From positions 53,970 through 117,969 of the forward strand of contig NGBS01000607.1 in the NCBI GenBank assembly GCA_002245135.1: a stretch of DNA of 64,000 nucleotides, written 5' to 3'. A model generated the notes under the pieces. That model was not told where the DNA came from. It was given only the letters and a program-made list of their open reading frames with translations, and made no database searches. This document shows, piece by piece, positions 40,928 through 52,583 of this stretch; position 1 is the first letter of the stretch; every line of letters starts with the position of its first letter. This DNA comes from Proteromonas lacertae (lineage: Eukaryota > Sar > Bigyra > Opalinata > Proteromonadidae). A program made the translations under genes and the position numbers.

Positions 40928-42703
40928 ATGAATTTCTTTTTTTCTCGATTAATACCAATTAGAAACATCAGTAATTTACGAAAGATTGTTATTACATCAA
41001 GAAATATACTCACATCATCAAATAATGTCAAAATTAATACTTTAAAGAATTTATGCTCCACAGTTAGTACTCTTCTTGAGAATAATAGTGATCTGGATAT
41101 TGAAAACTGTTTAGTCCAATATATAAGTACACATTCATCGTATGATGATTCTGAAGTAAAAATACTTAATGCTATGTTTTATAATATTATCAATCACAAA
41201 CAATCGCAATCACTTATTTCCACATTTAATATTTTAATGAATTTATATCCGCAACTTAACAAAACTCAAATTATCAATTTATTGTTGTCTACACTGTCAA
41301 GATGTGAAAAATATAGTGAATGTGAAACTATAATTAACTCTTTGAAAGATGTAACAACCAATTGGACTCCTTACTTCAAAGAAATAACAAATTTATATGA
41401 AAAACAAAACAATTTTTCAGAAATTCAAAAATACTACAATTTAATAGTAAAACAAAATTTAACTTTGGATAATATTACCCTTAATCGTTATTTAAGAACT
41501 TTACTATACTTTTATAAAGGAAATCTCTCTGAAGAAGTGATAAAATATCATTTACATCATGGAATACTATTATCAAGTGAAATATATCAATTACATTTAT
41601 TATGTTTATATCAAATTGGAGAATATGATAAAATAATAGAGACTGTGAAATCATTAAATAAATATCAATCTCAAATAATACAACCGGTGTTATTACATCC
41701 ATTATATATCGCATGTGAAAAGATAAATGATTTTGAATATGTAAATGAAATATTTGAAAAATTATCAAATAGCAACAACAGTAATAATAATAAAGAATTA
41801 TATTTTCCTCGTCCTTTTTCAACATCATTAAAGTTATGTATAAAATTAAACAAAATAAAAGAAATAAATGAGTTAATAGAAAATGGTTTGAATAAATATT
41901 TAAATGAAATCGGAGATATTGGAGTGGAAGTTATTTTTTGTTATTTTTGTAATAATAATAAAACAGATGAAGAATTAATTAAAGTGTATAATAAGTTATT
42001 AGAAAGTGATATAAAATATCATGGATCTACATTTCATAATGGAATAGATGAATTAATCAAATCTAAAAGATATAGTTTAGCTATTCAATTACATCAAATA
42101 TTATTAAATGAAAAAAATAAAGAGAAATGGAAGTATTTGTATTTTCAATTGTTAAGTAAAATATTACCAATTTATAAGCAACTTAACAGAATAAAAGAAA
42201 TAGATGAGATATATGATAAATATAAGTATTATATTCCAAATATATCAGCTGCATTTGGTTATGTTTATAGTGATATAAACAAAGAAAGAAGTCATTTAGA
42301 ATGGAAAAGAGCAATTGCTAAATACAGTGAATTATATCCAATATCAAATGGATATGTAAAAGAAGGATTAGAATTTTTATATAAAATAGATGATATTACT
42401 AGTCTGATGAATTTAGCATCTCGATATTGTGAAATAGAAAAATACAGAGATGTTAGTCTGGTTGTATTATCTATGAGATTATTAAGCAAAGCTAATAGAA
42501 ATGATTATGTTGAAAAGATATGGAAGAAATATAATAATAATTGGAAAGGTGTGAATAAGGAATATACTTTACTGTATAACATAATGCAGACTGATAAGAA
42601 TGGTTTGAAAAGATGGTTGTTGGAAAAGGAAATGAAATATATCAGTGATGAAGATGTGTGGATTACTAACAGAAAACAACAACAACATCCTGAAAAAACA
42701 TAA
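40928..42703 (+). CDS. Helical-repeat (PPR/TPR-like) protein, probably organelle-targeted
   Basis: The start is the ATG at 40928 (MNFFFSRLIPIRNISNLRKIVITSRN), an Arg/Ser-rich, acid-poor leader resembling a mitochondrial presequence. The remaining ~560 residues are helix-turn-helix repeats of about 35 residues, for example LISTFNILMNLYPQLNKTQIINLLLSTLSRC, PLYIACEKINDFEYVNEIFEKLSN and SSTFHNGIDELIKSKRYSLAIQLHQILL, as in PPR proteins. PPR proteins bind organelle RNA. Repeat consensus is weak, so a TPR-like fold is also possible. Single exon; stop at 42703. Confidence 0.55.
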   Translation: MNFFFSRLIPIRNISNLRKIVITSRNILTSSNNVKINTLKNLCSTVSTLLENNSDLDIENCLVQYISTHSSYDDSEVKILNAMFYNIINHKQSQSLISTFNILMNLYPQLNKTQIINLLLSTLSRCEKYSECETIINSLKDVTTNWTPYFKEITNLYEKQNNFSEIQKYYNLIVKQNLTLDNITLNRYLRTLLYFYKGNLSEEVIKYHLHHGILLSSEIYQLHLLCLYQIGEYDKIIETVKSLNKYQSQIIQPVLLHPLYIACEKINDFEYVNEIFEKLSNSNNSNNNKELYFPRPFSTSLKLCIKLNKIKEINELIENGLNKYLNEIGDIGVEVIFCYFCNNNKTDEELIKVYNKLLESDIKYHGSTFHNGIDELIKSKRYSLAIQLHQILLNEKNKEKWKYLYFQLLSKILPIYKQLNRIKEIDEIYDKYKYYIPNISAAFGYVYSDINKERSHLEWKRAIAKYSELYPISNGYVKEGLEFLYKIDDITSLMNLASRYCEIEKYRDVSLVVLSMRLLSKANRNDYVEKIWKKYNNNWKGVNKEYTLLYNIMQTDKNGLKRWLLEKEMKYISDEDVWITNRKQQQHPEKT

Positions 42704-42822
42704 TAATTAAGAAATTTTTCTTATTTTTTATTTAGATTGCTCAGTGCCATTTATATTCATTCATAATTATGTAAAATATTATTATTTAGATTATATTTCT
42801 TTTTGTTCTTAACTTTATTTAA

Positions 42823-42836
42823 TTCAAACATGTTTG
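42823..42836. promoter_or_regulatory. Palindromic TTCAAACATGTTTG motif upstream of CCDC146
   Basis: Identical 14-mer to that at 1196-1209, about 75 bases before the ATG at 42912 and followed by TTCTTTAAAAAG and GAAGCTTG. Confidence 0.4.
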
Positions 42837-42911
42837 TTCTTTAAAAAGTTTGAATGAAGCTTGTTTTCTACCGTTTTTTGTTTTTATAGAGTTATTTAAA
42901 TATCATATAAA

Positions 42912-45873
42912 ATGTCTGATCAAAATGAAGATGAGAAAGATGCAGGTATATACATATAACTTGTTTTAACTTTTTATTTTGAATTAATGTGTTAATCTTT
43001 TATATAGAAGAAATGGAAACTGCAGCAGGAATAATTGGAGATGTTAAAGATATATCAAATAGTCCAGCATATACATTTTTAACTAAACTAGCAGAAGATG
43101 GCATTATTAGTGATTCAACGTATATGGTTGTATTTTAATATTACTAGTGCTGATTTATATAAAAAAGAATATGCTACACTACATAGTTATGTATTAGAAA
43201 CATACGAAAGAGAAAAATTGCTACTAAAGAAAGCCAAAGAGTTAAATCAAGATTTTCTATCAGAAAAAATTAAATTAGAAAAAATGTCAATAAGAAATGT
43301 AGAAAATAGTCAAATGTGTCAAAATATGGATAAAGAGAAAGAAAAAGCTCAAAAGAATTAAATGAATGTGAAGAAGCTAATGATATATTGCAATATAAAC
43401 TGGCAGAAATGAGAGTATAGATTATTATATACGTTTTCAATTATTATTATATCTATAGAGAACAGAAAATGAAGAAAAATCAAAATTAGAACAAGTACAA
43501 AAGGAAAATGAAGCAATTGTATTACCAGCACTTCAACGAACTAGAGATGAAATTCATTCTTTAATTGACGAAGAAAAGAAGTTAAATGCATTAATAGAAG
43601 GAGAGAATAAAAAGAGAGATGATTATATTAAAAAAGTAGAACAATTAACAAAAGATAAACAAAATTTAACCAAAACATTAGATGAAGAAAGGCAAAATTT
43701 AGAAAAATTGAAAGGCGAGCCATCTCGATTAAGAAAACAAGGAGATATCGTTAAAAATGCAGTAAATTCAATGTCTAAAGATTTACAAGCCTTTAATACA
43801 CAAGTAAGTGAAGTAAATACACAATTAAAGAAACAAGATAAAGTGAAAACATTACTAAAATCTCAATATGAAGAAGCATGTAAAAAGAATGATGCAATTA
43901 GAGCAGAAATCGCTAGAAAAGATGCAGAAATCAATTTATTACAGAAAAGCATACAAGAGCAGGAGATACAAGATCAAAATCATCGAGAAAAGAGAGTAGA
44001 ATTAGATATGACAGCGCAAAACTTAAAGAGTGAAGGTAGGCAATTAACAGAGGCAATAAATTATGAAAATAAGCAATATAAGCAATTAAAAAGAGATTTA
44101 AAAAGAGAAATAGAAATAGGCGATGGAATTAAAGCACAATATCCAATAATGGATGGACAAGTAATTGATGCTAAACACCAATTATCATACAATCAAAGTG
44201 AAGTTGAAAGAGCCAAACATTCATTAGAAAATGTTGAAGTTGAAACTGAAATATTAATAGCACAATTCTTAGGTCAAGAGAAATTAGAAGAGAAGCAGAA
44301 AGTTGCTTTGAATATATTGAGAAAGCAGAAGGATGAACAGGAATTACAGTTAGATCAATGGAGTGAAGAAGTTAGGAAAATGAATAAAATGATTGCTATT
44401 TTAAATACACAAAGAGAATTACAAGCTCGAGCTTCTTCTCAAGCTTTACAGAATGAAAAGAATGCTCAGAATGATTTACAAATGAAGCAATTGACTATAA
44501 TGGATTTAACTAAAAGAGCAAATGATATGAATGTAAAATTAAAAGAATTTTCTGCATTATATGATGTTGTTAAAAATGAAAGAAATAAATATGTTAACTT
44601 AATTCAAGGTAGTAATCAACAATTAGCTGAAATGAATGAAAAGATAAGAATATTGACAAATGAGGTGGAAATATTGAAAGGAGAGAGTTTGGCTAAAGAT
44701 AGAGCACTTACAAATGAAAGATTAGATCATGAGAAAGCAAAATATGAAAGAGATGCTTTAAGATCTGAATCAAACAAGAATCAAGCTTTATATCGTGAAA
44801 AACAAGAAGAAATAGAACAACAGATTATGAGAATAGATAAATTAAATTCTGTAATCAATACAATAGAAAGAGAAATGTTGAAATTAAAGAGAGAATATGA
44901 AAGAGCAGTTGAGGCTAGAAATTTCATGGGTGTTCAATTAATCGATAGAAATGATGAATTATGTATTTTATATGAAAAGAGTAATATACAAGAAGAAACT
45001 CTGAAAAAGGGTGAAATTAGTTTAAAAGAAAGAGAAGAAGAAGTAAGAATGTTGGAAGTAACAATAAATGAAGTTGATAGACAAATTGATGTAGTAAGAA
45101 AACAAATACCAAAAGTACCTGTGTTATTAGAAGAAGTAAATCAATTAAGATTAGAATTACAACAGGAAAGAGAAATGACTGAGAAATTGTGTAAAGATTT
45201 AGAAACTCCTGAGAATTTACAAAGATGGAATCCATTACCAGGTGATGATTTAGATATGGAACAAATGACTGCCAAATTAGAAGTAATTCAAGATCGATTT
45301 GAGAAGAAGAAAGAACAATTATTGGAGAAAGAATTAGTGTTAGAAGAAGTGACTGTATTAAGTGAGAAGTTAAGACAACAAGCTAAAGAAGGTAGAGATG
45401 GAACTTTATCAATAGCAAAACAAGTGAATGAATTGCAATCAAAATTAAAGGATTTAACAAGATCCATGATGGCTACAGTCTCTGAATTATCAATGTATCA
45501 AGCAACAGCCTTGAAGTTAGAACAAGAGAAAGCTGAAAGAGAGAAATTGTTAGAAGATGCAACTTATAAATTAGAACATGGAGAAGCTCCAACTGAAGAA
45601 GCAGTTCATGATTGGTACAGATTAGAAAGAGATCGTTTATTAGCAATAGAAAGAAAACAAGAGAAACAACGTAATCAAATAGCTAGTACATTGGCTAATC
45701 AATTTGGTAGTCCAACTGTTAAAACAACAGCAGAACCTAGACCTAATGCTTATTTACCAACTGATGTTCCATTACCTAAACCTTATGGATCACATGCTCC
45801 ATTTAAACCAACTATTCCTGGAAGTACAATGCGTCATATTAGAAAACCCAAAGCAACAGAAATTGAAATATAA
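42912..45873 (+). CDS. CCDC146/MBO2-like axonemal and centriolar coiled-coil protein, one frame break
   Basis: CCDC146 (MBO2 in Chlamydomonas) is a long coiled-coil protein of flagella and basal bodies. The N-terminus has the family-like pattern SPAYTFLTKLAEDGIISDSTADLYKKEYATLH...LLLKKAKELN. The C-terminus has AYLPTDVPLPKPYGSHAPFKP followed by GSTMRHIRKP, close to the CCDC146 tail. Between them is nearly continuous coiled coil. Introns lie at about 42944-43008, 43119-43146 and 43418-43459. The frame slips in the A-run at 43351-43354: coding continues in another frame as ELNECEEANDILQYKLAEMR, up to the next intron. About 900 residues in total. This is the best evidence that the host is flagellated. 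Confidence 0.85.
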
Positions 45874-45927
45874 TTTAGTAATAATAATAATAAATATATT
45901 TATTTTTTTTGATGTATTTTATCTTGG

Positions 45928-48124
45928 TTATTCTGTATGAGAAGCTGAAAGTATTTCATAAGTATTACTTTTACAACATGTTGTTATATATGAATATAAA
46001 GGAGATGGAAGATTATTCACAATTAAAACTGGAGATGAATTATCTTTACTAACCCAAAATTCTCTTTTGTTCATATCTACCGTTATTTCATAAACACAGT
46101 TATCATTGTTCTTAAATCCAGGATTTGCTGTAACAACATTTCCAATATGACAGTAAGAAGAACAATCACAAGCTTCATTTCTATTAATACAAATACTACA
46201 TGTATTTGATTGATTAAAGATTGCATTTCCTGAATAAGTGTTTGTTGTTGATAATCCTATATACATACTACCATTACAGCTGCTATTATTTCGTATAATT
46301 TTGTATTTTACTCTATAAATCCCATTGCTCATTTTCAAATTCAAATAACAATGTTCAAAACTATCACTTGTATTTTTAACTAATTTTCCATTTTGATATA
46401 TTTCACAACTTCCATATTTATTTCTGTAAACTTTACAATACATTCCAGCGTTAATTTAATTTCCATTTTAATTTTTTTATTCTTATTCTTTTCTTTCCAT
46501 CTCATTTTCTATTTTTCCAGAAATCTCACCTGTTTCTTCATTCAGCAATAATCCATTTGGTAATGATGGTTTTATAGAGAATCTACATTTACTACTAGCA
46601 AATTTTGGCTTAATAGAAAAATTATCATCTATTACTACTTCATACTCAGATTGTGGATATTCAAATTTTGTTATTTTCTTGTCTATTATATAAAAATTAA
46701 AAAATACATTTTAATTCTTCTTTTAATCGCTCATCATAAACTATGTCAATCATATTTTCTAATTCATCATCATTATACTCTAATTCATTTACATAATCAA
46801 TTATCATCTGTTTATTTTCTTTTGACAAGCAATAATTATAATTCAATACTTTAAAAAGAATTTTATCATTCATCAAACCCTTTATTAGTTTTATATCGTC
46901 TTCACAATTAATAAACAACACTAAACACTTAATGATTTTTTCATCTTCATGTTTTTTATATTCACAAAGCAAATTTAACAATAATGATGATTTCTTTTCA
47001 TTAGATACTACATTAAACCAAAATAATAATTAATTATATACATTCATAATCAACTTTAGAATCAAGTATAATCAATAATCCAATCATATTTATTTTTATA
47101 TCATCATTTTCTAACAACATATCAATAATTTCATATATATTATTCTCTTTCATTATTTCAATATCACTTTCTTCAATATTTAATATCTCTTCCTCTATAA
47201 AATACTTCATAATTATTTCTTTTATCTTTTCATCCATTTTATAAAGATTAATATAATAATAGTTTCTCTTCTCTTTAATTTCTTTAATTGTCATTTCAAA
47301 ATTAATATTTTCAATTTCTTTAATTAATTTATTTTCAATTTTATTCCAATCAACAGAATCAAAATGAATAAACTTTGTAACTAACTTTAAGAATTCTGTT
47401 TATAGTTCTTCTTTATCATCTATACAAAATAATTATATATATATACTGTCTTCCTTAATATTTTTCATTTGATTCTCATATCATTTCAATAATCGTTTGA
47501 ATAACCAAGTTTCATTTTCAATAACCAATTTAGGACTTAATAATATGAAATCTAAACCTTCTATCTTCAATTTCACCAACGATTGATCTATATTATAATA
47601 ATAGATTTTTATACCTTCATTTAATAGGTTATAACCATTCTCTATTAAATAACAGTCACACAATATGCTTAAATCACTTAATTCTTTTGTTTTTAGTAAA
47701 TGTAAAATATCACACAATTCAATAATTACTTCCTTATTCAAATGTTTCTTTATATACTCTTCACAAATTGTTACAATCCTCTTTTCATTGTAACATAAAC
47801 ACATTGAGAGTATTTTACATACATTAGAATTATTTATATCCATACAACCTCCACTGTAATACTTTTCTAATTCGAAAAATGCCTCTAATGTACTTCCTTC
47901 ACATAATTCCAAAGTTCCATCAAATTGCTCATCTTCTATTAATTTTTTGAATACTTGATTTTCATCTGCTAAAACTGCCTTAACACAGGTTATTTCTTTT
48001 CCTTCTACTTTTACTTTCATATCACCATATATATTATTTGCCCATTTCCTTCCCAATCTATAATTAATTTATATAAAACTATTAAATACCCAATATCACC
48101 TATAACAGAGTTAAAAATCTTCAT
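45928..48124 (-). pseudogene. Decayed BTB/BACK protein with He_PIG-like and C-terminal lectin-like region
   Basis: The first exon (ATG at 48124, MKIFNSVIGDIG) splices through a short intron to GRKWANNIYGDMKVKVEGKEITCVKAVLA, a BTB fold with BACK-like helices after it. The reading then meets in-frame stops at about 47481 and 47396, although the protein clearly continues (SVDWNKIENKLIKEIENINF). Further exons encode helical repeats, then a He_PIG motif (LPNGLLLNEETGEISGK), another stop cluster near 46480, and finally a Cys-containing SPRY/lectin-like module (46443-45928, IYRVKYKIIRNN...GNAIFNQSNTCSICINR). Several disabling changes indicate a pseudogene. BTB proteins usually recruit cullin-3 ligases. 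Confidence 0.6.
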
Positions 48125-48173
48125 TTAAAGAATTAGATTCTTTATATGATCAATTATTCTAAAAATATCAGTT

Positions 48174-48245
48174 GGCTCTGTGGTGTAATGGTTAGCACAT
48201 TGGACTTTGAATCCAATAATCCGAGTTCAAATCTCGGCAGGGCCT
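48174..48245 (+). tRNA. tRNA-Gln (anticodon TTG)
   Basis: A full cloverleaf can be drawn. Acceptor stem GGCTCTG pairs with CAGGGCC, with one G-T pair. The anticodon arm TTGGA-CTTTGAA-TCCAA gives anticodon TTG (codon CAA). The T arm CCGAG-TTCAAAT-CTCGG is perfect. The discriminator base is T at 48245. No intron and no encoded CCA. Confidence 0.95.
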
Positions 48246-48525
48246 GAATTTTTTCAGTGTCATTTATTTTTTGACTTTTTTGCTTTGTTTTATATAAGAT
48301 TTTAATTGTCTTATGCTGGGTAACCCATTCCACAGCTCAAAATTAAAATCTAAAAGTCAATCAGGCAAATATTCAAAAAACAAACCAAGATATCTAGATA
48401 TAATACTACAAATCAATAGTACAAAATATAAAAGTAATTCTTACACCGAAATTATTACACATAATACAGATTATCCTACAGAATTTAGTCAATTTTTCTT
48501 AAAAGATTTGCCGATACCAGAACGT

Positions 48526-49149
48526 GTCGCGCGCGATAAAGAAATTTGCGCGGTAAAGGAAGTAATAAGTTTCCATTATAGTGAATATGTTAATACTTAT
48601 TTGGAAGGCCGAGTAAATATAAATATAACATTATTTTGTCTAATAAATTACATATGTTGAAATTGTCATCAAATTTTCAATAAGATTTATATCATCTATT
48701 ATTAATCTTTGTAATTATTTTATTGGTTAAATCGCTAGAATATATTAATATATATGTCTTATTAACATATTGATATATATATAGTACCCTTTAAAAAAAT
48801 ATTAAAGAAAAAAGAAAATATGCTCAAGCCTTCTTCAAGCCAATATTTTATTTTTTATTTCAAACCATCGTAACATCGATTTTGTTTAATCTTTTCATCA
48901 AAGAATTGTTTATTTCAATTTCTTTCAGTGATATATGCAATAAAAATAATGTTAAATTATAGAAATAATTAAGATGGATATGAAGTGAATATTTATGAAT
49001 AATTGAACATAACTATTGTATATGACTGTTATAAGACAAAATGATTATATATTCATGCATAGCGTAATGACATTAACAATTATATTATATTAGATCTAAA
49101 TATAAACAATTACTTCCTTTATCGCGCAAATTTCTTTATCGCGCGCGAC
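48526..49149. mobile_element. Non-autonomous inverted-repeat transposon (MITE-like) with target duplication
   Basis: Ends are GTCGCGCGCGATAAAGAAA and its reverse complement, with inverted similarity over about 45 bp (one mismatch, GCGCGGTAAAG vs GCGCGATAAAG). The flanks carry AGAACGT at 48519-48525 and again at 49150-49156 (followed by G on both sides), a 7-8 bp target duplication as in hAT-like families. The 530-bp interior is AT-rich and has no coding capacity. CG-rich tips are striking in this genome. Confidence 0.75.
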
Positions 49150-49337
49150 AGAACGTGATTCTATAGGCCAAAATGAAGATACAAATGCTAAGAGGAAGAT
49201 AGAACATTCCAAATTTCAAAACCTAATTTCAAATATCTTATATAATAGAAAATTTATAATATATATAAATAATACTAGTAATATCTACAAGATTAGTATA
49301 TATGGCGAAAACCAAGAAGACAATTTGATATTTAAAT

Positions 49338-49559
49338 GTCTGAAATTAGATTCAAAAATTATATTAAAACCCTCAGAATATGGTATATGCACTGTAGACA
49401 AAGAAACTAATTATATAGAAGCCAAAGAAGCAGAAATCAGAAAAGAATGTTTGAAATTAGATTCAAAAATTATATTAAAACCCTCAGAATATGGTATATG
49501 CACTGTAGACAAAGAAACTAATTATTCAGAAGCCAAAGAAACAGAAAATGTGAATAACT
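49338..49559 (+). repeat. 111-bp tandem duplication, two copies
   Basis: Two near-identical direct copies starting at 49338 and 49449 encode the same 37-residue unit. The copies differ at a few bases, so the duplication is recent and inside the broken hypothetical gene. Confidence 0.8.
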
Positions 49560-49664
49560 ATCATAGTGAGTTGAAAGATGATATAAGAATAATTAAATTG
49601 TTGGGTGGAGTAAATAAGGAATATTTTAAAGGAATGAATTATCCCAACAATAGCTGTTATATTA

Positions 49665-50630
49665 GGGAAGTTTGGGTTTAGACGCGTGTTCAAAATTTGA
49701 ACTCGCCTAATCTAGTTAGAGTTTGACTCTAATATTTTATATTACTTGACTATAATTGCTTAATTAAGAGATTCTGAGAAGATGGTAGGGATAGCACAAC
49801 TTTTTTTTGGTCTAATTTCACGATCTTTTAATGATTTGAGCATTTTTGATCCCAACCTATTGTACATAATAACTGTACACAGGATCTCCAGTTTTTTTAT
49901 TAAATATCTTACTATTAGATGAGAATGCTCAAAATATAATGTGTGATAACACAAGCTCGGCTTGAATATTTTTTTATATTTTATAAAATTTGAGCACCTG
50001 CCTCCTATAGGAAGCTAGGGCTTATTTTTGTTAATTAATTAATAAATACTATTATTTTTTAAACTGTTTGACTTATTTACTATCTGAATAACTATCTTAA
50101 GCTCTATTTCAATCGTTTATCCCATAAAAACAATTTAACTAAGTCATTAAGACATATTTATTTATAACTAACTGATAATTGAACATTTTTCTTAAAATAC
50201 AAATCATTCAACTAAATTTTGGCAATCTTGTATCTATTCGAGGAAGTCAACATATTTTACATTTCCATAGCTTCTATTATTGTTAAATTATCACCTTCTT
50301 GAACATAATTTACTTACATTTATTAAACTACTAGCCATTGGATAAGTTAAGAATTTAGAATCATCTACTTCTCGTTTTATAATCATGAATTTTGATAATT
50401 TGCTTTCTAAAGCATTTCTTATACCTACAAAGAAGTTATCTCTATTGAATTGTAATTGATATACTTCTACTAATCTTTTCATATATTATAAAGCTACTTC
50501 TTTTATATTCAATTTACCTCTCACGATTTAGCTTTCAATATCTAGCTTTTACAACCATTCTTTAAAATTTCTCAGGTGTAAGAAGACCTTTATCATTTGT
50601 AATTGTGATCTTATTAAAAAATTAAATATT
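49665..50630 (+). repeat. Left 966-bp arm of the inverted repeat
   Basis: Outer half GC-poor with CGCGTG near the tip, and a (C)AAGCTCGGCTTGAA motif at 49951-49964. Inner half contains a fragment of a decayed protein on the minus strand (MKRLVEVYQLQFNRDNFFVG). Confidence 0.85.
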
Positions 50631-51600
50631 TCGTTTTCTTTCATTATCTCTTTATTAAATTCATTCAAACTCAATCGTTTTAAACTCATTCCAATAATAA
50701 TCATTACTAGTAAATTTATCTAAACGTTAGTTCTACCAATTGATAATCTTGAACTAGTTATTGTAGATAAATTGTAACTGAACCAGGAACATCAATAGGT
50801 CAATAGAAAATACTAGCATCAACTATTAATAACTGAGCATATAAATAAGCAAATTTAAATATTCACAATTATTCTTCTTTTGATGAATGCTTTGTTGGGA
50901 ATGTTTAAACTAACCAACATAATTCATAGGTAATTGAACATTTCCAAATGCAGAAGGAACTGGGATATACTTTAAATACTTACAATTTGAACAACGAATT
51001 GCGACTTTGATGGCTTTTGGTCTTTAAAGAGATGCACTGATTATAAGTCCTGATATACTGACTAGCTTGTTCACATGATTTGCCTATTATATATATGTAC
51101 ATTAAAAATCATTTCATTTATACATTTAATGATCGGATTGATATTGAGTTTTGTGAAAATTTTAATAAGACATTGATTGAGGGAGAATTTTCTGCATTTA
51201 ACTCATTTTCTACTACCCTTTGAGCTGCAATTTCAAATTATTGATAAGTAATAATAATTGTTTAATGTACTAGTGGTAAATAACAATTTGTCTCTCTTTG
51301 TAATACATCAAGTAAAACATTGTTGAATATTCCTAGATGAACTAAATTAATTTCTACAAAATATTCACCTCTGTTGAAATTTTCCAATAATGGTTTTCTA
51401 GTGATAAGAATATTCAATATATTTATATATACCTGTAGATATAAATATTGTTTTCACTATAATCTCTTAAAAACTCTTGAAACTTTGTTTGAGCTTGTAA
51501 AGGTTCTAAAGCAGACGATTCACCATTAAAAATCTTTCATAAAGATAACAAGCCTTCAAACTTTTTACCACTTTGTTTATTAATATTTCTTGAATTTAAA
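50631..51600 (-). pseudogene. Decayed coding sequence, unknown protein
   Basis: No open frame longer than ~60 residues, but interrupted protein-like stretches are readable on the minus strand, such as ESSALEPLQAQTKFQEFLRD (about 51530-51470) and KPLLENFNRGEYFVEINLVH (about 51395-51335). I do not recognise the family. Stops and frame changes throughout show it is dead. Confidence 0.4.
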
Positions 51601-51686
51601 ATTCTGGAAAGAAAATAACGGGATGTACGGGTTCTAGCCCTGTAGTAGTTCCAAATATTTTTGAATCTGAGGTAGAAATAAAAACA

Positions 51687-52430
51687 GTGAAGTTAAATAT
51701 ACATGAAAAAGCTTTTAAAAACCAAAATGGTGGAAGTCAACAGAATTCATCTCGAAACCAACCATTGTCATCTAATAATATAATAAAACCTTCAGTTAGA
51801 CCAATTGGTCAATCTGTTGTAGGTGGTAGGCATACACATCAATTAATAGGATCAGTTGGTATGTCTTATTGTTCTGAAGAGTGTGATAATCCTGAAATTT
51901 ATGATTGGCTTACAAACGAATAACCTCGAAATTCCACAACCTCTCATGAAAGAGAAGCTCGAAAAAATGTCAAAAAGTATAGTACAATACTTGTGATATA
52001 AGTGAAAATATTCATGCAAAATTAAAACGTCATGTAACAATCGATAAGCCTATGGAGCAAACTAATTTATTAAAGTTACAAGTAGATCAAAGTGGTAATG
52101 GACATATCAATCAATATAAAATAATAAAGAAATTACTTGAATTATGTGAAGATCCATCAAAGAATCAATATGCAATAAAAATATTAAACAAATCAATTAA
52201 AACAGGTAGTATAAGTCCATTGAGTGATATTTGGGCAATGGGAATTTCACTATAATATAGGAATGTGTGCTTGTTAAAGTAATAATTGAGACTTGTTTAT
52301 TGAACAGAAAAGAAATTATAGTGATTTAAAAAGGTTTTTTAGAAGAGATGATTTAACAAAGTAAAAGTTATACAAAGTTAAAGAATTAGCTATTGAATAT
52401 ATGAAAGGATTAATAGAAGTTAATTAATTA
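51687..52430 (+). pseudogene. Degraded CaMKK-like protein kinase fragment
   Basis: After a Ser/Asn-rich leader (51687-51923) the sequence gives GHINQYKIIKKL, then NQYAIKILNKSI, which are the glycine-loop and VAIK-type regions of a calcium/calmodulin-kinase-kinase-like kinase. It jumps straight to SPLSDIWAMGISL (subdomain IX) with the catalytic core deleted, and ends in broken frames near RFFRRDDLTK. The kinase core, HRD and DFG are missing, so it is inactive. It lies inside the spacer of the 966-bp-arm element. Confidence 0.55.
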
Positions 52431-52583
52431 TAATTAATATCAAAATTTCAGTTAATAATACTCAAGTATTTAGTACATACAGTGATTAACAACTCGATGT
52501 GTTAATTCAAGTGTTTGAAGGTGAAGAATCTATGACAATATATAATAACTAATAATGCTTTGAATGTAAGTGTTGTAAAAGAG

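Larger units (their letters stand above)
48313..49681 (+). pseudogene. Hypothetical gene split by a short inverted-repeat element and truncated by a second
   Basis: The 5' half (48313-48525, MLGNPFHSSKLKSKSQSG...LPIPER) and the 3' half (49157-49681, DSIGQNEDTNAKRKIEHS...) are in the same frame once the 624-bp element at 48526-49149 and one target copy are discounted. So the insertion split a formerly intact gene. The 3' half has a 37-residue tandem duplication (111-bp period from 49338 and 49449; unit CLKLDSKIILKPSEYGICTV plus). The frame then runs into the left arm of the larger element at 49665 and stops after 49678. No known family; charged, Lys/Asn/Ile-rich. Confidence 0.6.
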
